Source of the DNA: Hydrogenophilales bacterium CG_4_10_14_3_um_filter_63_21 | Lineage (GTDB): Bacteria > Pseudomonadota > Gammaproteobacteria > Burkholderiales > Thiobacillaceae | Direction: 5' to 3' | NCBI GenBank assembly: GCA_002784045.1 | Contig: PFJX01000147.1 | Location: 1-37,266 of the forward strand | DNA: 37,266 bases | Part shown: positions 1 to 6,829 of the stretch, piece by piece | Layout of the letters: each line of letters begins with the position of its first letter | Numbering within the stretch: position 1 is the stretch's first letter | The notes under the pieces: model-generated | Seen by the model: the letters and a program-made list of their open reading frames with translations, nothing else | Database searches by the model: none | Told to the model about the DNA's origin: nothing | Made by a program: the position numbers and the translations under genes

Positions 1-1
1 C

Positions 2-67
2 ATCGACCGGACGCGAGGCGCCGGCCTCAACCCCGCGTCCCTGCTGGCTTCAGCCGTCCGTATCTGA
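2..67 (+). CDS. Possible 3' end of an unidentified gene (partial)
   Basis: One plus-strand frame is open from the window edge to a TGA at 65-67 and encodes 21 residues ending LLASAVRI. It would converge on aprA, and the aprA terminator follows about 30 nt later. The stretch is too short to recognise and could be a chance open frame. It is listed only because the composition is coding-like and the position fits a convergent neighbour. Confidence 0.25.
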   Translation: MDRTRGAGLNPASLLASAVRI

Positions 68-96
68 GGGCATCCTCACTTAACGCGAACTGAGCC

Positions 97-127
97 AAAA
101 AAAACCGGGCGCCTTGTGGGCGCCCGG
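97..127 (-). terminator. Intrinsic terminator downstream of aprA
   Basis: A perfect 9-bp GC-rich stem (105-113 with 119-127) encloses a 5-nt loop. On the minus strand it is followed directly by eight T (A8 at 97-104 on the plus strand). It lies 22 nt past the aprA stop, so it very likely ends the sat-aprBA or aprBA transcript. Confidence 0.9.
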
Positions 128-149
128 CTTCTTTAGCTACAGCAACCGT

Positions 150-2180
150 TTAGTGTGCGGCGGCCTTGAACAGCTTGGACTTGTCCACCAGGTCAACATG
201 GGCGCGCTTGAAGTTCGTCCAGGTATGGGTGGTCTTGTCGTAGATGGAGTTGCCGAAACACTTCCAGTTTTCCTCATCGACGAAGTTCTTGTCGGTGCGG
301 TAGTAGAAGCCGGGGTAACGGCTTTCTTCGCGGAACTGGATGTGCTTCATGTGGGCTTCCGCCGTGAGAATCCGGTGGTAGTTTTCCCAGGCGCGCAGCA
401 GTTCGTGCAGGTCTTTCGCACGCATCTTCATGGCGTCTTCTTTCAACATTTCCAGCTTTTCTTCCGCCACGGCCAACATCTTGTCGTTGGTGTTGTAGTA
501 AGTGGCGATACCGGCAACGTACTCATCCATGATCTTCTGCAGACGGAATTGCAGCATCTTGGGGGTGATGTAGTTGGGGTTGATGTCGATGGCGGTGGTG
601 TAGTCCTTGAACTCCAGGTAGTTACGCACCGGACGATAGATGTCTTCGACCAGGGTTTCGACGGAGGTGTCCAGCTCGACCTTCAGATCCTTGTTGTCGA
701 TGCAGTACTTGACCATGGCCATGGCGGCCAGACGGCCTTCCGCGTGCGAGCCGGAGGAGAACTTGTGGCCAGAAGCACCCACGCCGTCACCGGCGGTGAA
801 CAGACCCTTGACGGTGGTCATGGAACGATAGCCCCAGTTCCAGCCGGAAGGCAGGTGAGCGGGGATCTTGTCCTTGTCGGCATGCATTTCTTCGGTGGGG
901 GCGCCGAGGTCTTCGGGACCAGAAACCCAGATACCGCAACAACCGGAGTGGGAACCCAGCAGGTAGGGCTCGGTGGGCATCAGCTCGGAGTTCTTCTTCT
1001 CGGGCTCGACATTCTCGCCAACCCAGATGCCGCACTGGCCGACGCACATGTCCAGGAAGTCTTCCCAGGCTTCGGCTTCGAGGTGCTTCACTTCGCGCGG
1101 AGTCAGGGTGTCGCGCAGCTTGGCCAGGGCGGTCACAGTATCCATCCAGATCGGGCCACGGCCTTCCTTCATTTCCTTCAGCATGAGGTGATTACGCAGA
1201 CAGGAAGCGGGAACGGCAGCCTGGCCGTAAGGGGGGTACTGGTCCAGCATGTCCTTGTTCTTGGTCATGTAATCTTCGCCGTAACCATTGGCGGCGCGGG
1301 CCTTGAACAGCAGGAACCAGGCGCCAACCGGGCCGTAACCGTCCTTGAAGCGGGCGGGCACGAAGCGGTTTTCCATCATGGTCAGTTCGGCGCCGGCTTC
1401 GGCGGCCATGGCGTAGGTGGAGCCGGCGTTCCACACCGGGTACCAGGCACGGCCGGTGCCTTCACCCACGGAACGCGGACGGAAGATATTCACGCAACCG
1501 CCGGCGGCCAGCAGGATGGCCTTGGCCTTGTAGACATGAAGGGTGTGATTGCGGGTGGAGAAGCCGACAGCACCGGCGATGCGGTTCTTGTCATTGGCGT
1601 CGTTCACCAGTTTGACGATGAAGATGCGCTCTTCGATGCGGTCCATGCCCAAAGCTTTTTTGGCGGCTTCGGCGACGATCCACTTGTAGGATTCGCCGTT
1701 GATCATGATTTGCCACTTGCCGGAACGCACGGGCTTGCCACCGTCCTTGAGGGAGGGCAGGCCTTCGCCGATGGAGGCGGCGCCATCGTGGCGCTCGCCG
1801 TTGGCATCGGTCTTCCAGATCGGCAGGCCCCACTCTTCGAACAGGTGTACGGAATCGTCGACATGGCGGCCCACGTCGTAGGCCAGGTCATCACGGGTGA
1901 TACCCATCAGGTCGTTGGAGACCATACGGGCGTAGTCGGCGGGGTCCAGCTCGGTGCCGATGTAGGTGTTGATGGCGGACAGACCTTGAGCCACGGCACC
2001 AGAACGGTCCATGGCGGCTTTGTCGACCAGCTTGATCTTCAGGTCGATGCCTTTTTCCGCTTTCGCGGCTTCAGCCCAGCGCATGATTTCAAAAGCGGCG
2101 CCACAACAGGCCATGCCGCCGCCGATCAGCAGGATGTCGAGATCTTCCTGGATGACATCGGGATTTCCAAATTCAGCCAT
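150..2180 (-). CDS. aprA: Adenylylsulfate (APS) reductase, alpha subunit
   Basis: This is the FAD-containing catalytic subunit of dissimilatory APS reductase. In sulfur oxidisers it runs in the direction sulfite + AMP to APS, passing electrons through AprB. The 676-residue product has an N-terminal dinucleotide-binding stretch at about residues 17-31 (LLIGGGMACCGAAFE), a GAVAQGLSAIN segment typical of the fumarate-reductase-like FAD fold, and a conserved RFVPARFKDGYGPVG block. There is no signal peptide, in keeping with cytoplasmic action. aprB ends 25 nt upstream, so the two are cotranscribed. The start has a purine-rich Shine-Dalgarno sequence in that gap. A strong terminator follows. sat immediately upstream supports an oxidative pathway role. 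The length is slightly above the usual ~620-660 residues. Confidence 0.97.
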   Translation of the reverse strand: MAEFGNPDVIQEDLDILLIGGGMACCGAAFEIMRWAEAAKAEKGIDLKIKLVDKAAMDRSGAVAQGLSAINTYIGTELDPADYARMVSNDLMGITRDDLAYDVGRHVDDSVHLFEEWGLPIWKTDANGERHDGAASIGEGLPSLKDGGKPVRSGKWQIMINGESYKWIVAEAAKKALGMDRIEERIFIVKLVNDANDKNRIAGAVGFSTRNHTLHVYKAKAILLAAGGCVNIFRPRSVGEGTGRAWYPVWNAGSTYAMAAEAGAELTMMENRFVPARFKDGYGPVGAWFLLFKARAANGYGEDYMTKNKDMLDQYPPYGQAAVPASCLRNHLMLKEMKEGRGPIWMDTVTALAKLRDTLTPREVKHLEAEAWEDFLDMCVGQCGIWVGENVEPEKKNSELMPTEPYLLGSHSGCCGIWVSGPEDLGAPTEEMHADKDKIPAHLPSGWNWGYRSMTTVKGLFTAGDGVGASGHKFSSGSHAEGRLAAMAMVKYCIDNKDLKVELDTSVETLVEDIYRPVRNYLEFKDYTTAIDINPNYITPKMLQFRLQKIMDEYVAGIATYYNTNDKMLAVAEEKLEMLKEDAMKMRAKDLHELLRAWENYHRILTAEAHMKHIQFREESRYPGFYYRTDKNFVDEENWKCFGNSIYDKTTHTWTNFKRAHVDLVDKSKLFKAAAH

Positions 2181-2205
2181 TTCTATTACCTCTTGTTTAA
2201 CCGGA

Positions 2206-2691
2206 TTACTTGCGGATCAGTTCGGCGGGGTTGCCGGCGCGATAGCCCTTGACCAGGCCGCCATTGGCGGAACCGGTAAAGAAACCGGGGTTGCCGATAT
2301 TGGCCAGAGAAGCCGCGGGCTTGCCACCGTAGCAGTCAATGGAACCCTCGGGGGTGGTACGAATCGGGAACTTGAAGCGCTTCAGCACGCCGTTACGGAA
2401 CTTGATGGTCCACATGATGGAGTCGGAACCACGCAGGGGCTGAACAGAACCACCCAGAGGCACGATGTCTGCATAGTGGCGGACTTCGATAGCCTGCTGC
2501 GGGCAGATCTTCACGCAGGAATAGCATTCCCAGCACTGCTCGGGTTCCTGGTTGAAGGCGCGCATGGCGTGGCCGGTTTCGGAACCATCACGGTCCAGTT
2601 TCATCAGGTCGTGCGGGCAGATGTACATGCATGCGGTCTTGTCTTGACCCTTGCAGCCGTCGCACTTGTCGGTACGGACGAAGGTAGGCAT
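2206..2691 (-). CDS. aprB: Adenylylsulfate (APS) reductase, beta subunit
   Basis: This ferredoxin-like subunit carries two [4Fe-4S] clusters and moves electrons to or from the AprA flavin. The 161-residue protein has eight cluster cysteines in two groups: C10, C13, C21 and C25, then C53, C56, C59 and C63, each group ending in the C-P pattern of bacterial ferredoxins. The C-terminal tail beyond about residue 100 wraps AprA in known structures. The ATG at 2691 is preceded by AGGAG with good spacing. The gene is 25 nt upstream of aprA and 225 nt downstream of sat. A 14-nt palindrome abuts its ribosome binding site. Confidence 0.97.
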   Translation of the reverse strand: MPTFVRTDKCDGCKGQDKTACMYICPHDLMKLDRDGSETGHAMRAFNQEPEQCWECYSCVKICPQQAIEVRHYADIVPLGGSVQPLRGSDSIMWTIKFRNGVLKRFKFPIRTTPEGSIDCYGGKPAASLANIGNPGFFTGSANGGLVKGYRAGNPAELIRK

Positions 2692-2702
2692 TCATTCACT
2701 CC

Positions 2703-2734
2703 TTGTTAGCTAACAATCCGCGTTGTTGACGCGG
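2703..2734 (-). promoter_or_regulatory. Palindrome and small hairpin in the aprB 5' region
   Basis: A perfect 14-nt palindrome (TTGTTAGCTAACAA, 2703-2716) overlaps the upstream edge of the aprB Shine-Dalgarno. Next to it is a 6-bp stem with a 5-nt loop (2718-2723 with 2729-2734). These could be an operator, or RNA structure controlling aprB translation. No regulator is recognised, so the function is inferred from position only. Confidence 0.4.
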
Positions 2735-2743
2735 CCCATTCAG

Positions 2744-2800
2744 AAAAACCGAGCCCAACCAAGGCCTGGGCGTATCGCGAATCCGCTTCCGGCGGGCTCG
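2744..2800 (-). terminator. Weak terminator- or attenuator-like stem between sat and aprB
   Basis: The 7-nt arms CGAGCCC and GGGCTCG (2750-2756 and 2794-2800) can pair. On the minus strand the second arm is followed by G and five T. The 37-nt loop is long, so this is at best a weak terminator or attenuator between sat and aprBA. Confidence 0.35.
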
Positions 2801-2821
2801 ATTCCGAATTTTTTGGCGCCT

Positions 2822-2915
2822 TTGTAGGTCGGGTTAGCGGCTTTACCGCGTAACCCGACGACCGGCGTCCATGTCGGGTTACGGCGCATGAAGCCGCGCC
2901 TAACCCGACCTACAA
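2822..2915. repeat. REP-pair (BIME-like) palindromic element, GTAGGTCGGG type
   Basis: The outer ends are inverted (TTGTAGGTCGGGTTAG against its complement). Inside are two hairpins, each built from TCGGGTTA and TAACCCGA, so the octamer core occurs four times. The GTAG head at each end matches known REP elements. It begins 2 nt beyond the sat stop codon and fills the first part of the sat-aprB spacer. It could protect the sat 3' end from exonucleases or dampen read-through. Confidence 0.85.
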
Positions 2916-2916
2916 C

Positions 2917-4134
2917 TTACGCGGCCGAATGGCCCTTGAGTTCGACCTTGACGTTCTGTTCCGCGGTCAGCCCGGCGTAGTACTTCTGCAGCACCTTGGC
3001 GACTTCGGGACGGCTGAAGGTGGGAGGCAGATCCTGGCCTTCGGAAAGCATCGCGCGCACCTTGGTGCCGGACAGCAGGACACGGTCGTCCTTGCCGTGC
3101 GGGCAGGTGCGCATGGAAGCCATGCCACCGCACTTGTTGCACCAGAAGGTCCAGTCGATGTTCATGTTCTTGGTTTCGAGAGAACCGGCGGGAATTTCGT
3201 CAAAAATCTTCTGGGCATCGAAGGGGCCGTAGTAGTCGCCGACGCCAGCATGGTCACGGCCGACGATCAGGTGCGAGCAGCCGTAGTTCTGGCGGAACAG
3301 GGCGTGCAGCAGGGCTTCGCGGGGGCCGGCATAACGCATGTCCAGGGGATAACCGGCCTGGATCACGGTGTTCTTGACGAAATAGTTGTCGATCAGGGTG
3401 CCGATGGCTTCGGAACGGACTTCGGCGGGAATGTCGCCCGGCTTCAGGGCGCCCAGCAGCGAGTGGATCAGCAGGCCATCCATGGTTTCGATGGCGATCT
3501 TGGCCAGGTATTCGTGCGAACGGTGCATCGGGTTGCGCGTCTGGAACGCGGCAACCTTGGCCCAGCCCAGCTTCTCGAAGGCGGCACGGGTTTCGGCGGG
3601 GGTCATGAACTGGTCGCCGTACTCGGCCTTGAAATTACCCGTGGACAGCACCTTGACCGGGCCGGCCAGGTTCACCGAACCCTGATCCATCACCATCTTG
3701 ACGCCGGGGTGTGCGCTATCGGTGGTCTTGTAGACCTGCATGCACTCGTGGCCCTTGTCGATGCCGTAGATCTCGGTGACCTTCATGGTGCCCATGATCT
3801 CGCCGCTGGCGCCGTCCACCAGGGCGATATCCTGGCCCAGACTGAGGCCGCCAGCGGTCACGGTGTCGGTGGACAGGGTCACGGGAATGGGCCAGAACAA
3901 GCCGGTCGCGGTCTTGTAGCCGTCGCATACGCCCGCCCAGTCGGCGTGGGTCATGAAACCCTCAAGCGGCGTGAAGCCGCCGATGCCCATCATGATCAGG
4001 TCGCCCGTTTCGCGCGAGGTCATCTTCACCTGAGGCAGGGTCTTGGCACGGGCCAGTTCGGCTTTACGGACGGCACCTTCAAGCAGCAGGGGCTTGAGTT
4101 CTCCACCACCGTGGGGTTTGACGAGACGAGACAT
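2917..4134 (-). CDS. sat: Dissimilatory ATP sulfurylase
   Basis: Sulfate adenylyltransferase; in the oxidative direction it converts APS + pyrophosphate to ATP + sulfate in the cytoplasm. The 405-residue product has an N-terminal PUA-like domain followed by the nucleotidyltransferase domain with [10 protein letters not shown] (198-207; HxxH-type nucleotide-binding motif) and [10 protein letters not shown] (291-300). A cysteine-rich CNKCGG...TCPHG segment (332-346) is typical of the bacterial/archaeal homomeric Sat. No APS kinase domain is fused. I chose the ATG at 4134 because AGGAG precedes it; an in-frame start 57 nt upstream lacks one and adds sequence not typical of the family. The REP pair separates it from aprBA. 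Confidence 0.96.
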   Translation of the reverse strand: MSRLVKPHGGGELKPLLLEGAVRKAELARAKTLPQVKMTSRETGDLIMMGIGGFTPLEGFMTHADWAGVCDGYKTATGLFWPIPVTLSTDTVTAGGLSLGQDIALVDGASGEIMGTMKVTEIYGIDKGHECMQVYKTTDSAHPGVKMVMDQGSVNLAGPVKVLSTGNFKAEYGDQFMTPAETRAAFEKLGWAKVAAFQTRNPMHRSHEYLAKIAIETMDGLLIHSLLGALKPGDIPAEVRSEAIGTLIDNYFVKNTVIQAGYPLDMRYAGPREALLHALFRQNYGCSHLIVGRDHAGVGDYYGPFDAQKIFDEIPAGSLETKNMNIDWTFWCNKCGGMASMRTCPHGKDDRVLLSGTKVRAMLSEGQDLPPTFSRPEVAKVLQKYYAGLTAEQNVKVELKGHSAA

Positions 4135-4338
4135 GAACGCTCCTTCAGAATTGTATGGACGGACAGGCTGGACCAGCGAGGGTTGATGCAAATCGGCGGC
4201 GAGAATAGCACCGGGGTTTGTGCCACCCTAATCAGACTTATTTTTTTGCAAATAAAATTTTTTTGGGATCGAAGTATCGTGAATACCCCCCGTCGGTAAC
4301 ATTAACGCCGCTTGCTGGCCTCGATCAGGAGAACCGCC
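4135..4338. promoter_or_regulatory. Divergent promoter region between sat and the FccB-like gene
   Basis: This spacer must hold the promoters of both divergent genes. Its centre (4236-4263) is strikingly AT-rich with A and T tracts, including a short TTATTT/AAATAA inverted repeat (4238-4255). I could not assign convincing -35/-10 pairs on either strand. Confidence 0.45.
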
Positions 4339-5646
4339 ATGTCCCTTCCCCGCCGTGAATTTCTGCGCTACGCCGCCTGCGCCGGGCTGTTCGCCCTGAG
4401 TGGCCGCGCCATTGCCGGAAAGGCGCGGCCACGCGTGGTCATCGTCGGCGCGGGTTATGGCGGCGCGGCTTGCGCGCGTTATCTGAAACTCTGGGAGCCG
4501 CGTGTCGAAGTTACCTTGATCGAACCGAATCCACGCTTCATCTCCTGCCCCATGTCCAACACGGTCATCGCCGGGTTGAACGATATGGAGGACATCACCT
4601 TTCCCTACGACCGCATCCAGGCGGTAGTGGACCATTTCGTGGCGGATAGCGTGGTCGCCATCGACCCTGAAAAACATCGTGTCAGCACGGCGTCCGGCCA
4701 GCGTTTTGGCTATGACCGCCTGGTGCTGGCGGCGGGCATCGAATTGATGTTCGACCAGATTACGGGCTATGACGCGGCGGCGCGCAAGGTGATCAAGCAC
4801 GCCTGGAAGGCCAGCCCGGATCAGACCGGCATGCTGCGCCGGCAACTGGAGGCGATGCCGGAGGGCGGCGTTTTCGTCATGGCAATCCCGATGGCCCCCT
4901 ATCGCTGCCCGCCCGCGCCCTATGAACGGATCAGTCTGGTGGCCAACTATCTGAAGAAAGCCAAGCCGCGCGGCAAAATCATTGTGCTGGACGGCAACCC
5001 GGACATCATCGCCAAGAAGGCACTGTTTCTGGCCGCCTGGAAAAAGCACTACGGCTATGGCACTGAAAACAGCCTGATCGACTACCGCCCCGGCAATGTG
5101 GCCGTGGCGATCGATGCGGCGGCGATGAAAGTGGCCAGCGAGTTCGACGACGTGAAGGGCGACGTCATCAATCTGGTGCCGCCGATGCGCGCCGCCACCC
5201 TCACCGCCCTGATCGGCGCGCGTACGGGAGACAACGGCAACTGGTGCCCGGTGGATTACCGCAGCTTCGAGTCCACCGAAGTGCCCAACGTGCACATCCT
5301 GGGCGACTCCATTCTGTCCAACCTGTCGAAGGCCGCCGCCCTGGCCAACAACAGCGGCAAGCTGTGCGCCTCGGCGCTGGCGGAAATCTTCAACGGCCGC
5401 CAGCCCGACCCGGAACCGGTGCTCACCAGCACCTGCTATTCCGCCAGCACCGATCACACCGCCTTCCACGTCGCAACCGTGTTCCGCTACAACCCGGCGG
5501 AAAAAAGCATGGAAGTGCAAACGGGCGGCGGCGTTTCCCGCGAGGAGAGCGCGAAGGAACTCGAATACATGCGTGGCTGGGCCAGGAACATCTGGGCGGA
5601 CACGCTGGGGCTGCCGGCGGATTACCGCTTCACCAACCGGTTCTGA
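4339..5646 (+). CDS. FccB/SoxF-like sulfide dehydrogenase flavoprotein, Tat-exported
   Basis: This resembles the flavoprotein subunit of flavocytochrome c sulfide dehydrogenase, which oxidises sulfide to sulfur in the periplasm. The 435-residue precursor starts with a Tat-type signal (PRREFLRY then a hydrophobic stretch ending near residue 27). A Rossmann motif follows at VVIVGAGYGG (33-42). Cys70 in ISCPMSN matches the position that binds FAD covalently in the family. Cys190 (YRCPPAPYE) and Cys366 (TSTCYS) match the active-site disulfide pair. The C-terminal part fits the FCSD flavin-binding domain. The ATG at 4339 has CAGGAGAA upstream. No cytochrome c subunit (fccA) is adjacent, so the partner must be elsewhere, or the protein is SoxF-like. 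Divergence from sat supports a sulfur-oxidation role. Confidence 0.88.
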   Translation: MSLPRREFLRYAACAGLFALSGRAIAGKARPRVVIVGAGYGGAACARYLKLWEPRVEVTLIEPNPRFISCPMSNTVIAGLNDMEDITFPYDRIQAVVDHFVADSVVAIDPEKHRVSTASGQRFGYDRLVLAAGIELMFDQITGYDAAARKVIKHAWKASPDQTGMLRRQLEAMPEGGVFVMAIPMAPYRCPPAPYERISLVANYLKKAKPRGKIIVLDGNPDIIAKKALFLAAWKKHYGYGTENSLIDYRPGNVAVAIDAAAMKVASEFDDVKGDVINLVPPMRAATLTALIGARTGDNGNWCPVDYRSFESTEVPNVHILGDSILSNLSKAAALANNSGKLCASALAEIFNGRQPDPEPVLTSTCYSASTDHTAFHVATVFRYNPAEKSMEVQTGGGVSREESAKELEYMRGWARNIWADTLGLPADYRFTNRF

Positions 5647-5649
5647 CTG

Positions 5650-5665
5650 GTAGCGCCGGCGCTAC
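5650..5665. repeat. Perfect 16-nt palindrome, minimal GTAGCGCCGGC-type element
   Basis: GTAGCGCCGGCGCTAC is fully self-complementary and consists of two abutting ends of the element seen at 17070-17157. It lies 3 nt past the stop of the FccB-like gene. On the minus strand its TAG ends the DUF2288 remnant frame. It has no T tract, so termination activity is doubtful. Confidence 0.6.
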
Positions 5666-5791
5666 ATTTCCCGCAGCAGCACCCAGGGCGCGTTGACGAC
5701 GGCCCAGAAAGTGGCGTTGCAGTTCAGGCCAGGAAAGGCGACCGGTCTCGGCGTTGAGCTTGGCGCGCGGAAGAGGATCGGAACCCACCAT
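5662..5791 (-). pseudogene. Decayed DUF2288 gene: N-terminus joined to C-terminus by deletion
   Basis: Two frames of this 130-bp stretch match opposite ends of the DUF2288 family as I know it. From an ATG overlapping the flgL stop (TGATG), frame 1 reads AKLNAETGRLSWPELQRHF, like the family N-terminus. A second frame over the following bases reads TFWAVVNAPWVLL, like the C-terminal LWAVVVxPWVLVQ, and ends at TAG (5662-5664). About 50 central residues of the usual ~95 are missing and the two parts are out of frame. The junction CGCCACTTT suits both ends, suggesting deletion between short repeats. If translated as it stands, the first frame gives 53 residues. DUF2288 has no established function. 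Confidence 0.55.
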
Positions 5792-6819
5792 CACAAATAG
5801 CTGAACAGCGACAACTTACTGGTCGCCGCGTAAGCCTGCTGCGCGGCTTGCAGGCTGGTCTGGCGTGATTGCATTTCGACGATGGCGGCTGCCTGGTCAA
5901 CCTGGGTCAGGTCAGAGAGCGCATTCCTTTCAATCAACAGCAGGCTTTCCGTGGTCTTCTGGACGTCGTTCAACTCCAGGGTCGCAGCAGCCAGCCGCCG
6001 CTCGATCCCGCCCAGGCGGTCCAAAGTGGCGGTGAGGCCGTTCATCGTATCGCTCACCGCCTGCTCCACCTGGGTGGTGGCCAGATTGGTGTCGTGCAAG
6101 GTGATGGCGATCTGGTCGAGGGCTTGAAACACGTCCGTGGTGTTGACAGTGGTGATGGCATGTGGGGGATTGGGATCCGCGAAAGGGATAGCCACCGGGC
6201 TGGCGACGGGAAACTTGAGCACATTCTCCAGGTTGTCGCTCACCTGAACCGAGCGCCCGTCATCCATAGTGATCGAGCGAACCCCCTGCGTACTGGGCAG
6301 GGCGCCGTCGGCTGTGCCGTTATAGGTGCTGGCGGTTGATGCCGCGATGGTCGGATACCCCTGGGGGTGATCGAACGGCGGTGTCGCACTGCCAAGCTGG
6401 GTATTGAAGCCGGCAAAAATGTAATGGCCTTCGGTGTCGCGGCTGTTGGCCAGATCCTTGAGGTGCAGATACAGGTTTTTCAGCATTTCCGCGTGCTGGT
6501 CGCGCACGGGCTGCGCATCGCTGCCATTGCTCTGCGTCAGCAGCGCGCGGGCGTCGGTCAAGGACTTGTCCATTTCTTTCAGGACGGTGTTTTCGTAATT
6601 GAGTGCCAGGCCCGCCTTCTGCTGATTCGCCAGATATTGCTCGCGCACGGCGATGCGGCTGGACAACTGCATGGCCTTTCCCGCCGCCAGCGGGTCGTCC
6701 TTGGCGGCGAGCAGGCGTTGCCCGCTGCCGATCTGCTCGCTCAAGCGCGCGATCTGCGACTGGTTGTCCTGCATGGCGGGCAGGCTGGAAGTGAAGTAGG
6801 ACAGGGAGCTGATACGCAT
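5791..6819 (-). CDS. flgL: Flagellar hook-filament junction protein FlgL (HAP3)
   Basis: FlgL is the second of the two junction proteins joining hook to filament and is exported by the flagellar type III system. The 342-residue protein shows the flagellin-like N-terminus (MRISSLSYFTSSLPAMQDN) with coiled-coil-prone heptads to about residue 90, a variable middle, and a C-terminal helix ending NQAAQAAY-like (QTSLQAAQQAYAATSKLS). AGGAGATAAGCC precedes the ATG and overlaps the flgK stop, so translation is probably coupled. It is the last gene of the flgB-L cluster. Its TGA overlaps the ATG of the DUF2288 remnant. Length is normal for the family. Confidence 0.95.
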   Translation of the reverse strand: MRISSLSYFTSSLPAMQDNQSQIARLSEQIGSGQRLLAAKDDPLAAGKAMQLSSRIAVREQYLANQQKAGLALNYENTVLKEMDKSLTDARALLTQSNGSDAQPVRDQHAEMLKNLYLHLKDLANSRDTEGHYIFAGFNTQLGSATPPFDHPQGYPTIAASTASTYNGTADGALPSTQGVRSITMDDGRSVQVSDNLENVLKFPVASPVAIPFADPNPPHAITTVNTTDVFQALDQIAITLHDTNLATTQVEQAVSDTMNGLTATLDRLGGIERRLAAATLELNDVQKTTESLLLIERNALSDLTQVDQAAAIVEMQSRQTSLQAAQQAYAATSKLSLFSYL

Positions 6820-6829
6820 GGCTTATCTC

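Noticed and set aside
114-2252. 712-codon open frame on the plus strand opposite aprA
   Set aside because: It mirrors aprA, which is certain; the product is low-complexity, rich in G, V, H and D, with no domain. It arises from GC-rich codon bias on the other strand.
2822-2915. Repeated octamers as a CRISPR array
   Set aside because: The four TCGGGTTA-type units are inverted pairs in hairpins, not direct repeats with equal spacers, and no cas genes are near.
4236-4263. AT-rich A/T tracts between sat and the FccB-like gene as a terminator
   Set aside because: The inverted repeat is only 6 bp of A/T and both genes point away from it, so it is more likely promoter-proximal DNA.
2929-4299. 456-codon open frame on the plus strand opposite sat
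   Set aside because: Fully antisense to sat with the same G/V/H/D-rich shadow composition; no start signal or recognisable motif.
4228-5520. 430-codon minus-strand open frame opposite the FccB-like gene
   Set aside because: Antisense shadow; the plus-strand frame has Tat signal, FAD motif and conserved cysteines, while this frame has none.
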